From positions 1 to 64,000 of the forward strand of contig JAOWBW010002525.1 in NCBI GenBank assembly GCA_026119855.1: a DNA stretch of 64,000 nt, in the 5' to 3' direction. A program made the translations under genes and the position numbers. The stretch comes from Campanula takesimana. Its lineage: Eukaryota > Streptophyta > Magnoliopsida > Asterales > Campanulaceae. Every line of letters starts with the position of its first letter. Within the stretch, counting starts at the first letter, position 1. This document shows, in pieces, positions 22,742 to 34,329 of the stretch. The notes under the pieces are model-generated. The model made no database searches, was not told the origin of the DNA, and saw only the letters and a list, made by a program, of their open reading frames with translations.

Positions 22742-22837
22742 GGGGTACTTTGGTAATTTAATGGGGCTGTGGAAATAAGGGGATGTGTATATAAATATAT
22801 CCTTATTTTAGTAAATGGAGTGAGCAGTACAGTTCCT

Positions 22838-22845
22838 TCTATATA
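22838..22845 (+). promoter_or_regulatory. TATA box of the RBR ligase gene (probable)
   Basis: CTATATAC lies about 105 bp before the ATG at 22949 and only 27 bp after the end of the MULE-like transposon's target duplication. The position suits a core promoter; no transcript evidence is available. Confidence 0.5.
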
Positions 22846-22948
22846 CAAAGAAGCGCGCTTCACTAATCACTCACAGGGAGACCTCTTCCTTATATGGTCA
22901 CATTTACCGGCGGTGTCTCGTCGTTCACCCGATCGATTCTCCGTCGAT

Positions 22949-25819
22949 ATGTTTCGAGGCCTTATACCGGGCCTCAATTCACTCCTCTCTCCGGTCGACG
23001 ACGAACCCTTAGGTCGAGTTACGACCACTTTCTTAAACCTCATCAATCAATTTCATCACATCGTCAACCTGTCCCGGCCAGAACCTTTAAAATCCGACGG
23101 TTCACCTGTTTTCCGAACATTTTCAGTCTGGTTCGTTGTTGGTTCCGGTGCGATAGTCGTGCTTGCTTCAATTGTATGCTCACTTTTCTCGAATAAGAAG
23201 GTGAAGGGGGATACTGTTGCGCCGACGATCGCAGAGGCCGCCGGATTGTTGCCGGGATCCAAAGGCGAGGAGATGATCAGAAGCTCTCTCAACGATTGTA
23301 AGGGTTTCTCGTTCATTCTTTATGACTTTGATAAAACAGTTTATTAGCGAAATTTATCCCCTCCAGAAAATAAATTTACACCATCCACTTAATTTAAGTG
23401 GATATGGAGTATTAATTATGTTTTCTGAACAGAGTACCTGTTTAAAATTGAACATTTAATTGGGTAATTTTGGTGGAGAATTTAAGGGTAAATATAAAGT
23501 CACAAAAAATGGCCACAAAATTTGGCTTACAAAATAATGTGTCAGAATTATATTGGTGTTTTTTATTAGAGTGTGCCGGGTCCACAATAGACGTAACCAA
23601 TAAAATATCGACACCTCACTTTGTATCCATCATTTTGTAAACTTCTTTTGTGCCCCTAGCATTACCGGAATTTAATCATGAGATGTCCAAGTTATTAGCA
23701 TTTGGTTATGAATATTGAATAATGCCCAAATTAATGTTATCTTCCAGAAGCAGTTTCCATAGATTTGAGCTGGAAGCTCCAATTTGGTATTAATGTTTGG
23801 TATTCAACCTTTCCAGAATTTGTTGCGTTGACCATCCGTTTCGTGTGGTTGATTAGTTATATTTCAGATATTGTTGGGATGTTTTAACGCTAGACCAAGC
23901 AAAGCATCAAGACATACAACACTTGCGTAGTGAATTGCTGGCACTACAGGAGTAATGTTGCTTATTCAACCTGTTTATTCCTAATTTTGGAGACATGGCA
24001 TTTCAAATTCATGTTAGTGTTTAGATAACTATAAATTATACAGGACCTATTACCTTGGCCATTCACCTAGTGCCTCCGTCCCAATATGATATTCTCATTT
24101 GACTATTCAAACTTTTTAAGGATGTGAACACTTGATTCACTAGCCATGTTGTGTTTATTCACATTTAAGCTCAAATTGTAGAAATGGGAAGAACTTTTTA
24201 GGACAATGAAAAATGGCAAACGAGAAGATCACTTCCGTACAGAGGGAGTATATCAAGTTTTGGAGATTAACAATTTGAACATTAAGCACTGTTGATTTTT
24301 GAAGAGAAAAGTTCACCGTAGAGAACCATTCATATGTACAGTAATGGTTCATAGCACTTTTATCTGTGAATTGTTTATTGGTTATTTTATACTCCTATAG
24401 TTGTTAGGCGTTGGGACTTGTAATCTAACTTTGGTTTATAACTTAAAAGCATTGTTTGATGTAGTGTTCCTGACCTAACAACCACTATTTTCTCTTTCAT
24501 CTTTTGTTTATTTCGTAATTCACTTTGTTCTATCTTTTTTGTGGAGGCATTGAAGATTCTTATTGACAACTTTGATGTCCTTGTCCTCCACGATGGATGT
24601 GTTGAAGAAGGCCTTCTTTACGAGCAATTTTTTATAGTCATCTGCTCCTTCTTGCTGAGTATTCGATCCCTTGTTATTATACAAAATTATCTAGTAGCTA
24701 CTTTATGATTTTCATGTACTGAATTCGTTTCTGACTCTTTTCCCCGAACATCAACATTACTCAACTGATTATATTTATGTCTATTGAGAGCGTATTACAG
24801 AAACAAGAATAACTAGCAAAATTACCCAAATAGACATGTAAACAGGGTAAGAATTATCATACCTTTAAGAATTTAATAATTTTATAGTTTCATTTGAATA
24901 TGCAGTCTGAACCATTTCTTCATATCATTTTTCAAGAACTTGTGATGTCTTTTGTTTGTGTTTGTCTCTGATTTCTACAAATTTTCCACTTTCAGCATTC
25001 TTTTATGAAAGCAAAACTGAAGCGGTCTCAGAATCAGATGCAAAGTATGCAGAAGAATTGCAGGTCCAAGAAGCTCTCTTGGCATCACTACTCACTTCTC
25101 AAATAACCACCACTGCCTCATCCTCGAGTATCCGCGCAAGGTCAACATTAAGTTCATTCTTGAATAACCCCGGGAAACAAATCGCCGATCCGTCCCAAAT
25201 TTTCTGTGAAATCTGCTTGGAAAACAAGGAAAAATGGGAAATGTACAGAATCTCCACCTGCTCTCATTCATTCTGTTACGACTGCACAAGTAAGCATATC
25301 ACTTCCAAAATCAAAGACAACATTAAAACTGTCACATGCCCAGGATTAAACTGCAAAGTCGTGCTAGATTTCGATGAGTGTAGGCTAATGGTAACAAAAG
25401 ACGTTCTTGTCCAGTGGGATGAGACTCTATGCAAGTCAATAATACCCGAATCCCAGAAATTATACTGCCCTTTTAGAGATTGCTCAGCTTTGTTGGTTAA
25501 TGATTATCAGGGTGTCACGAATAAGATAGACTGCCCTTTATGCAAGAGACCTTTCTGTGCAACGTGCCTTGTCCCATGGCATTCTGAGTTTACGTGTCAG
25601 GAATTTGAGAAGTTGAATGCGAAAAAGAAGGGGAAAGAAGAGAATATGACGGAGGCACTTGCGAAGAAGAAAAAGTGGAGGAAATGTACCAAATGCAAAT
25701 ATTTTGTAGAGAAAACAGAGGGTTGTTTGCATATTACTTGCAGGTGTAAGTATGAGTTCTGCTATCGGTGTGGATCAAAGTGGAGTTCAAATCATGGCGG
25801 TTGCAGACCACGATCATGA
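22949..25819 (+). CDS. RBR (RING-IBR-RING) E3 ubiquitin ligase, two exons
   Basis: Inferred exons 22949-23297 and 24996-25819 (donor GTAAGG, acceptor TTTCAG, phase 1) give 390 residues. Exon 1 encodes a start MFRGLIPGLNSLL and a hydrophobic segment FSVWFVVGSGAIVVLASIV (about residues 58-80), a likely membrane anchor. Exon 2 begins with the KYAEELQVQEALLAS helix typical of plant RBR proteins. RING1 follows at about 187-240 (CEICLENKEKW...CSHSFCYDC), then the IBR (YCPFRDCSALL...CPLCKRPFCATC). RING2/Rcat is at about 342-385 (CTKCKYFVEKTEGCLHITC), where Cys 360 in EGC is the expected ubiquitin-thioester residue. RBR ligases take ubiquitin from E2 onto this Cys, then to substrate. Substrates are unknown. 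Exon 2 is certain; the joining of exon 1 over a 1.7-kb intron rests on phase and splice sites only. Confidence 0.78.
23503..23662. repeat. MITE with CACAAAA...TTTTGTGCCC ends, in the RBR intron
   Basis: Inverted ends around CACAAAAAATGG and TTTTGTGCCCC. The central sequence ATTGGTGTTTTTTATTAGAGTGTG-type matches the element at 50097-50254, so the two belong to one family. Confidence 0.7.
24071..24250. repeat. Stowaway-like MITE in the RBR intron
   Basis: Starts GTGCCTCCGTCCCAATATGA and ends GTACAGAGGGAGTA. It lies within the inferred intron and has no coding capacity. Confidence 0.6.
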
Positions 25820-26323
25820 GAGCAAAAAATATGAGAAGAGCCGAGAAAGGTAAGGGCAGAATGATTTGTACATATTAGCATTATATCGACATTCCAGTAT
25901 GTGTTAGTAGGACCGTTGACCATCAGATGTCAAGCACCATGCTAGGAGAAGGATTTCAAATAGAATTATTTTAGATCAATGTGATCTCTAGGGATTTTTT
26001 TTTACTTTTTTGTCTCACGTTTGAATTTAAGGTGATTTCTATTTAGGTATATGTAAATCTAAAATGAACTTGATTCATGCACCCTTCTCTCTATTTCAAT
26101 ATAAGTAACCATTAGTATCATGAAAGTGGTTGTAGTTTGTTCGATCGTTAGCATTCCCTCCATCCCCGCTCGTGAAAACATAATTTCCCTTCTGCAACAG
26201 AAAAAGAATACTGTTTATACTTTCCGTCTTTCAATTTTCGATAAAAGTGTCGCAGTTACTTGTCAATGTTTTTACAGAATGCTCTTTTCTTGTTTGTACA
26301 TCGTTTGTACCATGATAAAGTAG

Positions 26324-27289
26324 TACTCCTTCTGTCTCACAATATATGTCCACCTTTCCTTTTTAGTCTATGTCCACCTTTTTTTTTAGTCTGTCCCAGA
26401 GTATATGTCCACTTTCTAAAATGGCAAAAAATCTTTACTATTCATCCCACTCATTCTCTCCTACTTTACTTTTACGTAAAAATGCTAAAAAAAAAAAAAA
26501 AAAAAAAAAAAAGTACCTCAATTGATCGCTTTGTGTCATTTTTGTTGCATGAAAAATACCTCAGTTGGACAATTTGTGGTCACTCGTACTAACGCCATCC
26601 ACTTTTATCCGTTAACTTAGCCATGTGCCAGGCATGTGACTTTTTTTAAAGGGTAAAAAAGGAACATCGAGTCAAAATACCCCACCCCTTCCTCACAATC
26701 ACAACCACCACTACAGATTTGGGGATTTTCCTTGGTTAATTTTAAGGTTACTCGGTGCTACTGGGTTCCGAAAATGGAGAGTAAAGGAAATTGGGAAAGT
26801 AATGGTTAGTAGGTAATGGTGGTATTGAGTGATTTTGATAGCGGTTGGGGTTATACTGATGCTGGAATGGTGGTGATTGTGATTGTGAGGAAGAGGTGGG
26901 GATATTTCTCGCATAAAATTCCTAATTTGCCCCTTTAAAAAAGTCACATGCTTGGCACATGACTAACTTAATGGATAGAAGTGGATGTCGTTAGCATGAG
27001 TGCCCCAAAATGCACAAATTGACCCATCGAAGTACTTTTCTTGCAACAATAATGACGTAAGGTACTAAACATGCACAAAGTTACCAATTGAGGTACTTTT
27101 TTTTTTTTTTTTTTGCATTTTTTTCCTTACTTTACTTTTATACGCACAACACCAATCAACTTACTATTTTCTACCCCACATTCTCTCTCCTACCTTACTT
27201 TTCATACTCGCAACATTTACATCACTTCAATCATATTTTAATCTCCGTACGAATGGGAGGGTGGACGTATGCTCTGGGACGGGGGAGTA
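26324..27289. repeat. Stowaway-like MITE split by a fold-back element
   Basis: The outer ends are TACTCCTTCTGTCTCAC and GGGACGGGGGAGTA. The element is separated by the fold-back element at 26486-27118. Its two halves match the ends of other MITEs here. Confidence 0.6.
26486..27118. mobile_element. Fold-back element inside the MITE
   Basis: The left arm (poly-A, AGTACCTCAATTG, then CCATGTGCCAGGCATGTGAC) is inverted in the right arm (GTCACATGCTTGGCACATG, CAATTGAGGTACT, poly-T). About 630 bp, AT-rich ends, no coding frame with a known domain. Confidence 0.7.
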
Positions 27290-27469
27290 ATAAATTTTAT
27301 TTTTTTTAAAAAAAGACAACTGATTATTTTTTTTACTGGATGAAGAGACTAGCAATAAATGAACTTATTATGGGTAACACTGGACATCTCTACCTCTGAA
27401 GATTTGTATGCTTCTGAAAATTGATTTAACAAATGTACTATGCTTTGGTATTACAATATTCAAATGTTA

Positions 27470-27667
27470 TACTCCATGTCCGAAAAGATAGTACCGCGTT
27501 ATTTTAATATGAATCTAAAAATTGGTATTAATAGTGTTTATAATGGTGTATCAATAACAATTTTTGAATTTTCATTAGAATAATTAAAAGTAGCTTTAAT
27601 TATTGTTCAAAGTTCTTTCGTAGTAAACGAAAAAAAGAGAGACTAATTTTCTGAGACAGGTGGAGTA
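27470..27667. repeat. Stowaway-like MITE
   Basis: TACTCCATGTCCGAAAAGATAG at the left and GAGACAGGTGGAGTA at the right, with complementary internal arms (ATCTAAAAATTGG/TTTGAATTTTC region). Diverged. Confidence 0.5.
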
Positions 27668-29611
27668 TTATTAAAGAATCCAGGGTATGTTATTAAGATA
27701 AATTAAAAATACATTCTTATGGAAAACACACAAGTAGGTGTGACTTTTAACGGGTCGACAAGGAGATATTTTTTGGGAGGCCAAATTCATACGCTATTGA
27801 CTTCTTGCGTGCAAAGCATGGTGCCTAATATTTCCGGGAGTTCCAAAGTCTGGGCTAGTCATCCTACACACCCCCCTGGGACCCAATTTAAACAAAGAAC
27901 CGAGTCTTGGGATCCGCGCAGAAGCAATCCAGCTCTTAAGTTGGTCAATGCAGTCCAACTATATAACAGTCGGGCGAGCTCAACTGCTCAATGATAAATC
28001 AACAGACGAGATACTAGCAAATTGAAAATGTCCAAAATAACATCCACATGTGTTACATGTTATAGTATGCTAGTTGCATGTTATAATAAATTAGGGTACA
28101 TGTCTGTTACAGTAGGCTAATCTCACTGTCATGTAGTCGAATTGCGCACATTTGCCTTCGATCATGGCGTTTCACATCTTGTTGGGGGTTGTTTTGGATT
28201 TTGTGTTGCCTGCCACTCGCCCACATCAGGGGTTTTACTATTGCTCAAGAATTTGATCTCTGCCGTTGATTACATTTGAATGCTATGCATTCAAGCCCAA
28301 CTCCCTGATCTTCAACTGCCTTAGAATTTGCCCAGATGGCCACAAATGACTCTGATACCTCTTGATGTCTGCACTATGCTGAAACCATTATTCATACAGT
28401 ATAAAGTTCACAATTAGTCTTACGAATTACGATAATAAAGTGATTATTCTCATTTTCGAACAACAAAATAAACACTTGGGCAAAAAAAAAAAAGTAATGC
28501 GCATAGCACTCACTGTAATTTGCTAAAGAATCTTGCTGAGGGAAGGAAGTACTTCATTGTCGTAGTATCGCACCTTGTGTTGAATTTCTGGTACTTAACT
28601 TCGACACTCAGGAATCTTTCCCTCAACGATTTGTTTGAAAAGGGATTAAGAAGGAATAACATGCAATAATGCACGACGCGAACCTTTGAAGAAATTAGTG
28701 ACATGCAGACTAATTGCAACTTTGAATCATTTTTTTCACTTTCTAAAGTGGTAATTCTAATCAACCTATTGAAATTGCATCCAACTTGCACAAAACTAAA
28801 GTGTCAGAGTCAGATTCCTCATCTTTGGACTTGCTAATTGTTATTAGCTTCATTCATCAACTGCTTCTTAAGACTTAACACCTGTAAACAAATTGTTGAG
28901 CGCATAAAGAAAAATAAAAGTAAAATATATCTTTCCGTCTCAAATTGATAGTCCCACTTGACTTTTCAAACATATTGAGGTTACATTATAAAATTTTGGA
29001 AATGTAGTGATTTTGAAGCCTTAATTTGGAAATGAGACTAACTTTCTAGGACAAACAAAAAAAGGAAAACGAAGTTTAAGAAAATATGAGAAGGTAACTT
29101 ATCAGGAATTTTCACGCCATACTGATTGGTGCCTGGAAGCCTTATCAACATCTGAATATTATCTTTACCAAGAGTGGGCATCGTTGAGGAGGACCACTTA
29201 AGAATCCTACCCATTTCATATTCCGATTATGACCATAACGGTCAATCCATCACCGTCCCTCTTTTGAAACTTTGGTAGCGCCAAAGTATTGATCGAATAA
29301 AGTCAAGACAGCAACATAGATATTAATCTTGAGCACGCTTATGAAGACCAAGCATCGGAACAAAGCTCTCCTCATGTTTATACCTCGGTCACACTATTAA
29401 AAACACAAACAAAAAAATACTAAACACGACAGTGATGGTATATGAGTAAACTTGCATGGTCAAATTAGCATCAGATGTAGTTTATCAAAAAAAAAAAAAA
29501 AAACTCACACATGTCCAAAGGGCTTGCATTTATATGATTCTCCACAAGTGGGAATACGAACATAAACTTCCTTATGCAAGATTTGTTCCTATAATCCCAT
29601 CAAACATCCCA
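27668..29611. other. Intergenic DNA and 5' flank of receptor kinase copy 1
   Basis: No gene seen at 27668-28500; a small open frame (27719-27994) has no domain I recognise. From about 28650 the sequence resembles the flank of copy 2: for example TCATTTTTTTCACTTTCT corresponds to TCATTTCTTCACTTTCTT at about 40957, and ACCAAGAGTGGGCATC (29168) to ATCAAGAGTGGGCATC (41227). A degenerate MITE may lie at about 28930-29070. Confidence 0.6.
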
Positions 29612-29619
29612 TTTATATA
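29612..29619 (+). promoter_or_regulatory. TATA box of receptor kinase copy 1 (probable)
   Basis: TTTATATA, about 110 bp before the start codon. The context CCCATTTATATACCCCCTC is kept at copy 2 (TTCCATTTATATATCTCCTC), which supports a conserved core promoter. Confidence 0.6.
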
Positions 29620-29727
29620 CCCCCTCACTTCCCCAGATCCTCACTTAAAATAGACAACATAAAAATACCCCCTCTTTCTACACATATTTCCCGCTCTTTG
29701 TTTTTATAGTTTATACCACCCTCTCCA

Positions 29728-32700
29728 ATGGGCCCTCCATACACCTACATTTTCCGGGTCATACTATTACTTTCAATAGTATCCAACTCTTATCAAGCCA
29801 GCATGACCAATCAGTCTCAGTTCTTCACTCTCATGAAAAAGTCCCTTTCAGGAAACCCCTTGACTTCCTGGGATGTCCGTGGAGGAAAATCCTACTGCAA
29901 CTACACAGGTATTGGCTGCAATGATCGAGGAGACGTTATAAAAGTAGATATGTCAGGGTGGTTACTATCTGGTAGCTTACCTGAAAATATCTGCGCTTAC
30001 CTTCCTCATATAAGAATTCTTCGTCTTGGTGACAACAACTTCCATGGAGCCTTTCCTCACAGCATTGTCAACTGCACTTTACTGGAAGAGCTAGACATGA
30101 GTTCAAATTCTATCAATGGGAGATTCCCAGATTTTTCACCTCTAAAATCTCTGAAGTTTCTTGATCTGTCTTTCAATTCTTTTACTGGAGATTTTCCTAC
30201 GTCCGTCCTAAACCTTCCCAATCTCCAAGTGCTGAATTTCAATGAAAATGAGGGGTTCAGACTTTGGCGTTTTCCAGGGATTATTTCCAGTATGACAAAG
30301 CTCAAGACATTGATCTTGAGTTCATGCATGCTGAGTGGTGAAATTCCAAAATCAGTTGGAAACCTGACTTCTGTTGTTGATCTTGAAATGAGTGGCAACT
30401 ATCTAGTGGGACGGATTCCAAGAGAGATTGGGTTATTGAAGAACTTGAAAATGCTTGAGCTTTACTTCAACGAACTTTCTGGTGGAATACCTGAGGAGCT
30501 TGGAAATCTGACGGGGCTGACAGATTTGGATATGTCAGTCAATAAGTTGACAGGAAAACTGCCTGCAGCAATATGCCGACTTCCCAAGCTCAGCGTCCTG
30601 AATCTATACAATAACAGTCTCACGGGAGAAATCCCACGTGAGATTGAAAAGTCAACGACCTTGACCGAATTGTCCCTTTATGGCAATATATTCACAGGAA
30701 AAGTTCCAAGACATCTAGGGAGATTATCCCCTATGGTTCTACTGGAATTGTCAGAAAACCGATTTACTGGAGAGCTGCCAGATGAGGTGTGCAATGGAGG
30801 TAAATTGCTTTACTTTCTTGTCCTGGAAAATATGTTTTCTGGAAGTATCCCTGAAAACTATGCAAAATGCACCTCTCTTTTACGCTTTCGAGTTAGTTCT
30901 AACCGTTTGGTGGGCACAGTACCCGGAGGACTTTTAGGCCTTCCCCATGTCAACATAATTGATTTGGGTTCCAATAATTTGAGCGGTCCCATTGCTCGAA
31001 CAATTGGAAATGCCAGGAACTTGTCTGAATTGTTCCTACAAAGCAATAAGATTTCAGGAGTTCTGCCCCCTGAAATCTCTCAAGCTTCCAATCTTGTAAA
31101 GCTTGATCTCAGCGACAATGTCCTGTCTGGTCCATTACCTTCTGAAATTGGGAGCCTAAAAAACCTTAATTTACTGATGTTGCAAGGAAACAAGTTTACT
31201 TCTTCTATACCCGAGTCACTTTCTTCATTAAAATCTATAAATGTTCTCGATTTGTCAAGAAATCTCTTGATAGGTCCTGTCCCTGAAAGCCTCAGTGAAT
31301 TATTACCCAACTCCCTAAACTTTACAAACAATCTTCTTTCTGGTCCTATCCCTATGGCAATTATCAATGGAGGGCAGTTAGAGAGTTTTTTAGGCAATCC
31401 AGGTCTCTGTATTCCTGCCTATCTAAATTCTGTGGATCCAAATTTCCCAATATGTCCACAGACACCCATTAGGAAGAGAGTAAACCATATATGGGTGGTC
31501 GGAATTTCAGTTGGATTTCTTGTTCTAGGAGGTGTACTGTTACTTAGGCGCTGGTTGAGTAAAGAAAGGGATGTATTGGAACACGAGGAAACCTGTTCTT
31601 CCTCTTCTTCATCCTTCACTGCAAAAAACTTCCACGGACGAAGCTTTGATCAGCATAAAATCATTGAAGGCATGATTGACACGAATGTACTGAAACATGG
31701 AGGATCTGGAACGGTATATAAAATTGATTTGAGCAATAGAGAAACAGTTGCTGTGAAGAGACTTTGGGGTCGTAAGTCAGAAGATTCTGCATCAGATGAC
31801 CATTTGACAGCAGGCAAGGATTTGAAAACTGTGGCTGAGAAACTAGGAAGCATTACACATAAAAACATTGTGAAGTTGTATAGTCACTTGTCAAGCTTAC
31901 GTTATGAGCTGTTGGTATATGAGTACATCCCAAACGGAAACCTTTGGGACGCACTTCACATTGGGCAAAACCTATTGGATTGGCCCACACGCCATCAGAT
32001 TGCCCTGGGAATAGCACAAGGCTTAGCATACCTCCACCATGATCTCTCGCCACCGATTATTCACAGAGACATCAAGTCAGCCAACATCCTACTCGATAGC
32101 AATTTCCAGCCAAAGGTTGCAGATTTTGGCATAGCCAGAGTTGTACAGGCAAGAGGGAAAGCTTCCACTACTATTATTGCAGGAACTTATGGCTACCTGG
32201 CCCCAGGTAAACTTATGACCCAACTAAATTTCACGTGTGCGCGCACACACACACTACGTAAACATACTCACATGCATGCACGCGTACATCATTTAAATCA
32301 CAGTAAAGTATGTTATCTACTTGAGCCTCTGATTTTAGGTTACGTGTTAAGTAGACTGAGTCACTTATCATTTATAAATCATTCCTTATACATGTCTATA
32401 ACGTAACATTTCACTTCATTTTTATGGTTGTTGTGACTTGTGATAGAATATGCATATTCTTCCAAAGCAACAACCAAGTGTGATGTCTACAGTTTCGGAG
32501 TAGTACTGATGGAACTAGTAACTGGGAAGAAGTCCTTGGAAGCAGAGTTTGGAGAAAATGAGAATATTGTTCACTGGGTTTCCAAAAAGGTGGAGACTAG
32601 AGAAGGAGCTATGGAGGTTGTAGACAAGAGACTGTCAGAGTCTGCAAGAGATAAGATGATTAATGTTCTTCGGATTGCTATCCGTTGTACAAACAGGACT

Positions 32701-32790
32701 CCGTCCCTTCGCCCAGCTATGATTGAGGTTGTTCAGCTATTGGCTGAGGCAGACCCTACCAGGTCGCAGTCATCATTAAAGGCAAAATAA
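29728..32790 (+). CDS. CEPR1/XIP1-like LRR receptor kinase, copy 1
   Basis: Exons 29728-32206 and 32447-32790 (intron 240 bp, GT-AG, phase 1, inside the APE codon) encode 940 residues. Order: signal peptide (about 1-24), cap with CNYTGIGC, about 20 leucine-rich repeats, membrane segment at about 586-607 (HIWVVGISVGFLVLGG), Ser/Thr kinase. The sequence matches Arabidopsis CEPR1/XIP1 along its length (QFFTLMKKSLSGNPL, GKLLYFLVLENMFSGSIPE, SLKSINVLDLSRNLL). That receptor binds C-terminally encoded peptides at the plasma membrane. VAVK Lys 677, HRD Asp 781 and DFG Asp 799 are present. However, the first P-loop glycine is Lys 656 (LKHGGSG instead of VGHGGSG), and the helix-C Glu is Val 702 (KTVAEKLGSITH instead of KTEVESLGSIRH). 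The juxtamembrane region is also diverged. The frame is intact, but catalysis may be weak or lost. Confidence 0.9.
32207..32446 (+). other. Intron of receptor kinase copy 1
   Basis: Begins CAG|GTAAAC and ends GATAG|AATATG. Splicing joins Gly-Tyr-Leu-Ala-Pro to Glu-Tyr-Ala-Tyr, restoring the kinase APE motif. A CA/GT-rich stretch at 32236-32256 is visible. The position is the same as in copy 2. Confidence 0.88.
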
Positions 32791-33133
32791 GGAACACAAC
32801 TCTAGGGCTGAAGAATCCATTAGATTAAGTATGATTACGGAATAATTTGGCCTGGGGCAGGGACGTTTACCATAGCATGTAGTGCTGCCTCTAAAAACTA
32901 CAGAGCAACTGCTTGTAATATATCATGTATCCTGTCTTTCTTGTATGAGTCGAAATAGTAATACCATAGATTATGCCTTACTTTTCATTCTCTCATAGCG
33001 AGGGAGGCCTGGACCAACCGTTGGAAACGCGTTTCCTGAACCAAGTAGGGATCCAATGATTGTAAGATCGGTAGGGTATACTATGAGTCCAGTAGTCCAC
33101 AACCATTGGATCACTACAACAACAAAGCGCAAC

Positions 33134-33351
33134 TACTCCCTCTGTCCCAAACTTTTGGTAACTTATTTCCATTTTGGGAGTCCCAGACTTTTGGTTACTT
33201 ACCCAAAATGTTCAATTTTCTATTCTCCTCCCCACTCACAACAACTATCCACTATCTCATTTTTTCTCTCCTTCTCACTCACAACACCTACCTTTTTCTT
33301 AATCTCCACGCATTTAATTTTAGTAACCAAAAGTTTGCGACAGAGGGGGTA
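33134..33351. repeat. Stowaway-like MITE downstream of copy 1
   Basis: TACTCCCTCTGTCCCAAACTTTTGG at the left and its inverse CCAAAAGTTTGCGACAGAGG at the right. It lies about 340 bp after the stop codon of copy 1. Confidence 0.8.
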
Positions 33352-34329
33352 TGTGGGTCAACTAACATGGATCGTCATATGGAATCGTCCAAGAAAAGAA
33401 GTGAAAATGCAATAAAAATAAAAAAGTGAAGGTACGGAGACATTAAAAAGAAAAAGGCGGAAAGGAAAATTCGAAAAAAAAAAATAGAATAAAATAAAAC
33501 TCCATTATCGACATGAATTTTTACCCTCAACTCCGTTCTCTTTAACGCCAAATATTCTTCAATCCCAAGTAGACTCGTATCGATTTCTATCACCCTCATC
33601 CATGTTTTCTTAGGCCTTCCTCTACCTCTCACCATCTTATCACTTCTCCACTCCTCAGGTCTCCTAACCGGTCCATCACATAGTCTCCGTATCACATGGC
33701 CAAACCACCTTAGGCGATTTTTCCTCATTTTATCTTCAATGGATGCAACTCCTACTTCCCCCTAATCACGTCATTCCACAACCGATCATTTCTTTCAAGC
33801 TCACAAATCCACCATAGCATACGCATCTCTGCCACATTCATTGACGTTGCGCTACGCTGTTTCACAACCGAACACTCACTGTCATATAGTAATAGTATAT
33901 AATAGCGCAGGCCTAATTGTCGCGTTGTCGAATTTTTCCCTTTAATTTATGGGCATACAAAAAACCCTGTTGCACCTAGGCCTGGCAATTGGGTGGGTTG
34001 GGTCGGGTTAAAGCGGGTTGACGGGTTGGAACGGGTCCGATCCGTTACAACCCGTTTAGTTTCACGGGTAGGACGGGTCGGTTCATCGATGGGTCGGGTT
34101 GACCCGCTAATTTTTAATATATTTTTTTGGCCAAAAAACGCTGGAAACTTATTTTCACCCGAAAATTTATTTTTTGGATTTTTATTTTACTTTATGTATT
34201 TTTAATTAATTTATATATCATAATTTATTCTGACCCTTCGGTGTTGATTGTAAGCCTCTCCTTACCGTTAGATTAATTTGGAAAACCCTAACTTACCTTT
34301 TTCTATCATCAGCCTCTCATAAACCAAAT

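Larger units (their letters stand above)
20629..22802 (-). mobile_element. MULE-like transposon carrying a plant mobile domain gene
   Basis: Imperfect terminal inverted repeats of about 50 bp: the left end has ATATACACAGCCC, ACACAGCCCATTTAATT. The right end, reverse-complemented, has ATATACACATCCCC and CACAGCCCCATTAAATT. Both ends begin GG and are flanked by the direct repeat TTATTTTAG (20620-20628 and 22803-22811). A 9-bp duplication is typical of Mutator-like elements. The interior holds a three-exon minus-strand PMD gene and two large palindromes close to the ends. No transposase is encoded, so it would need one in trans. Its right end lies about 138 bp upstream of the RBR ligase start codon. 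Confidence 0.8.

Noticed and set aside
27719..27994. 91-residue plus-strand frame
   Set aside because: No domain, no splice or promoter context, no recognised relative. Not enough to call a gene.
30057..31619. Several minus-strand frames under the receptor kinase genes
   Set aside because: They are antisense shadows of the LRR coding exons; similar shadows occur under copy 2.
32440..32790. Separate small gene encoding a kinase C-lobe
   Set aside because: It is exon 2 of receptor copy 1: GT-AG intron, matching phase and an APE motif completed across the junction.
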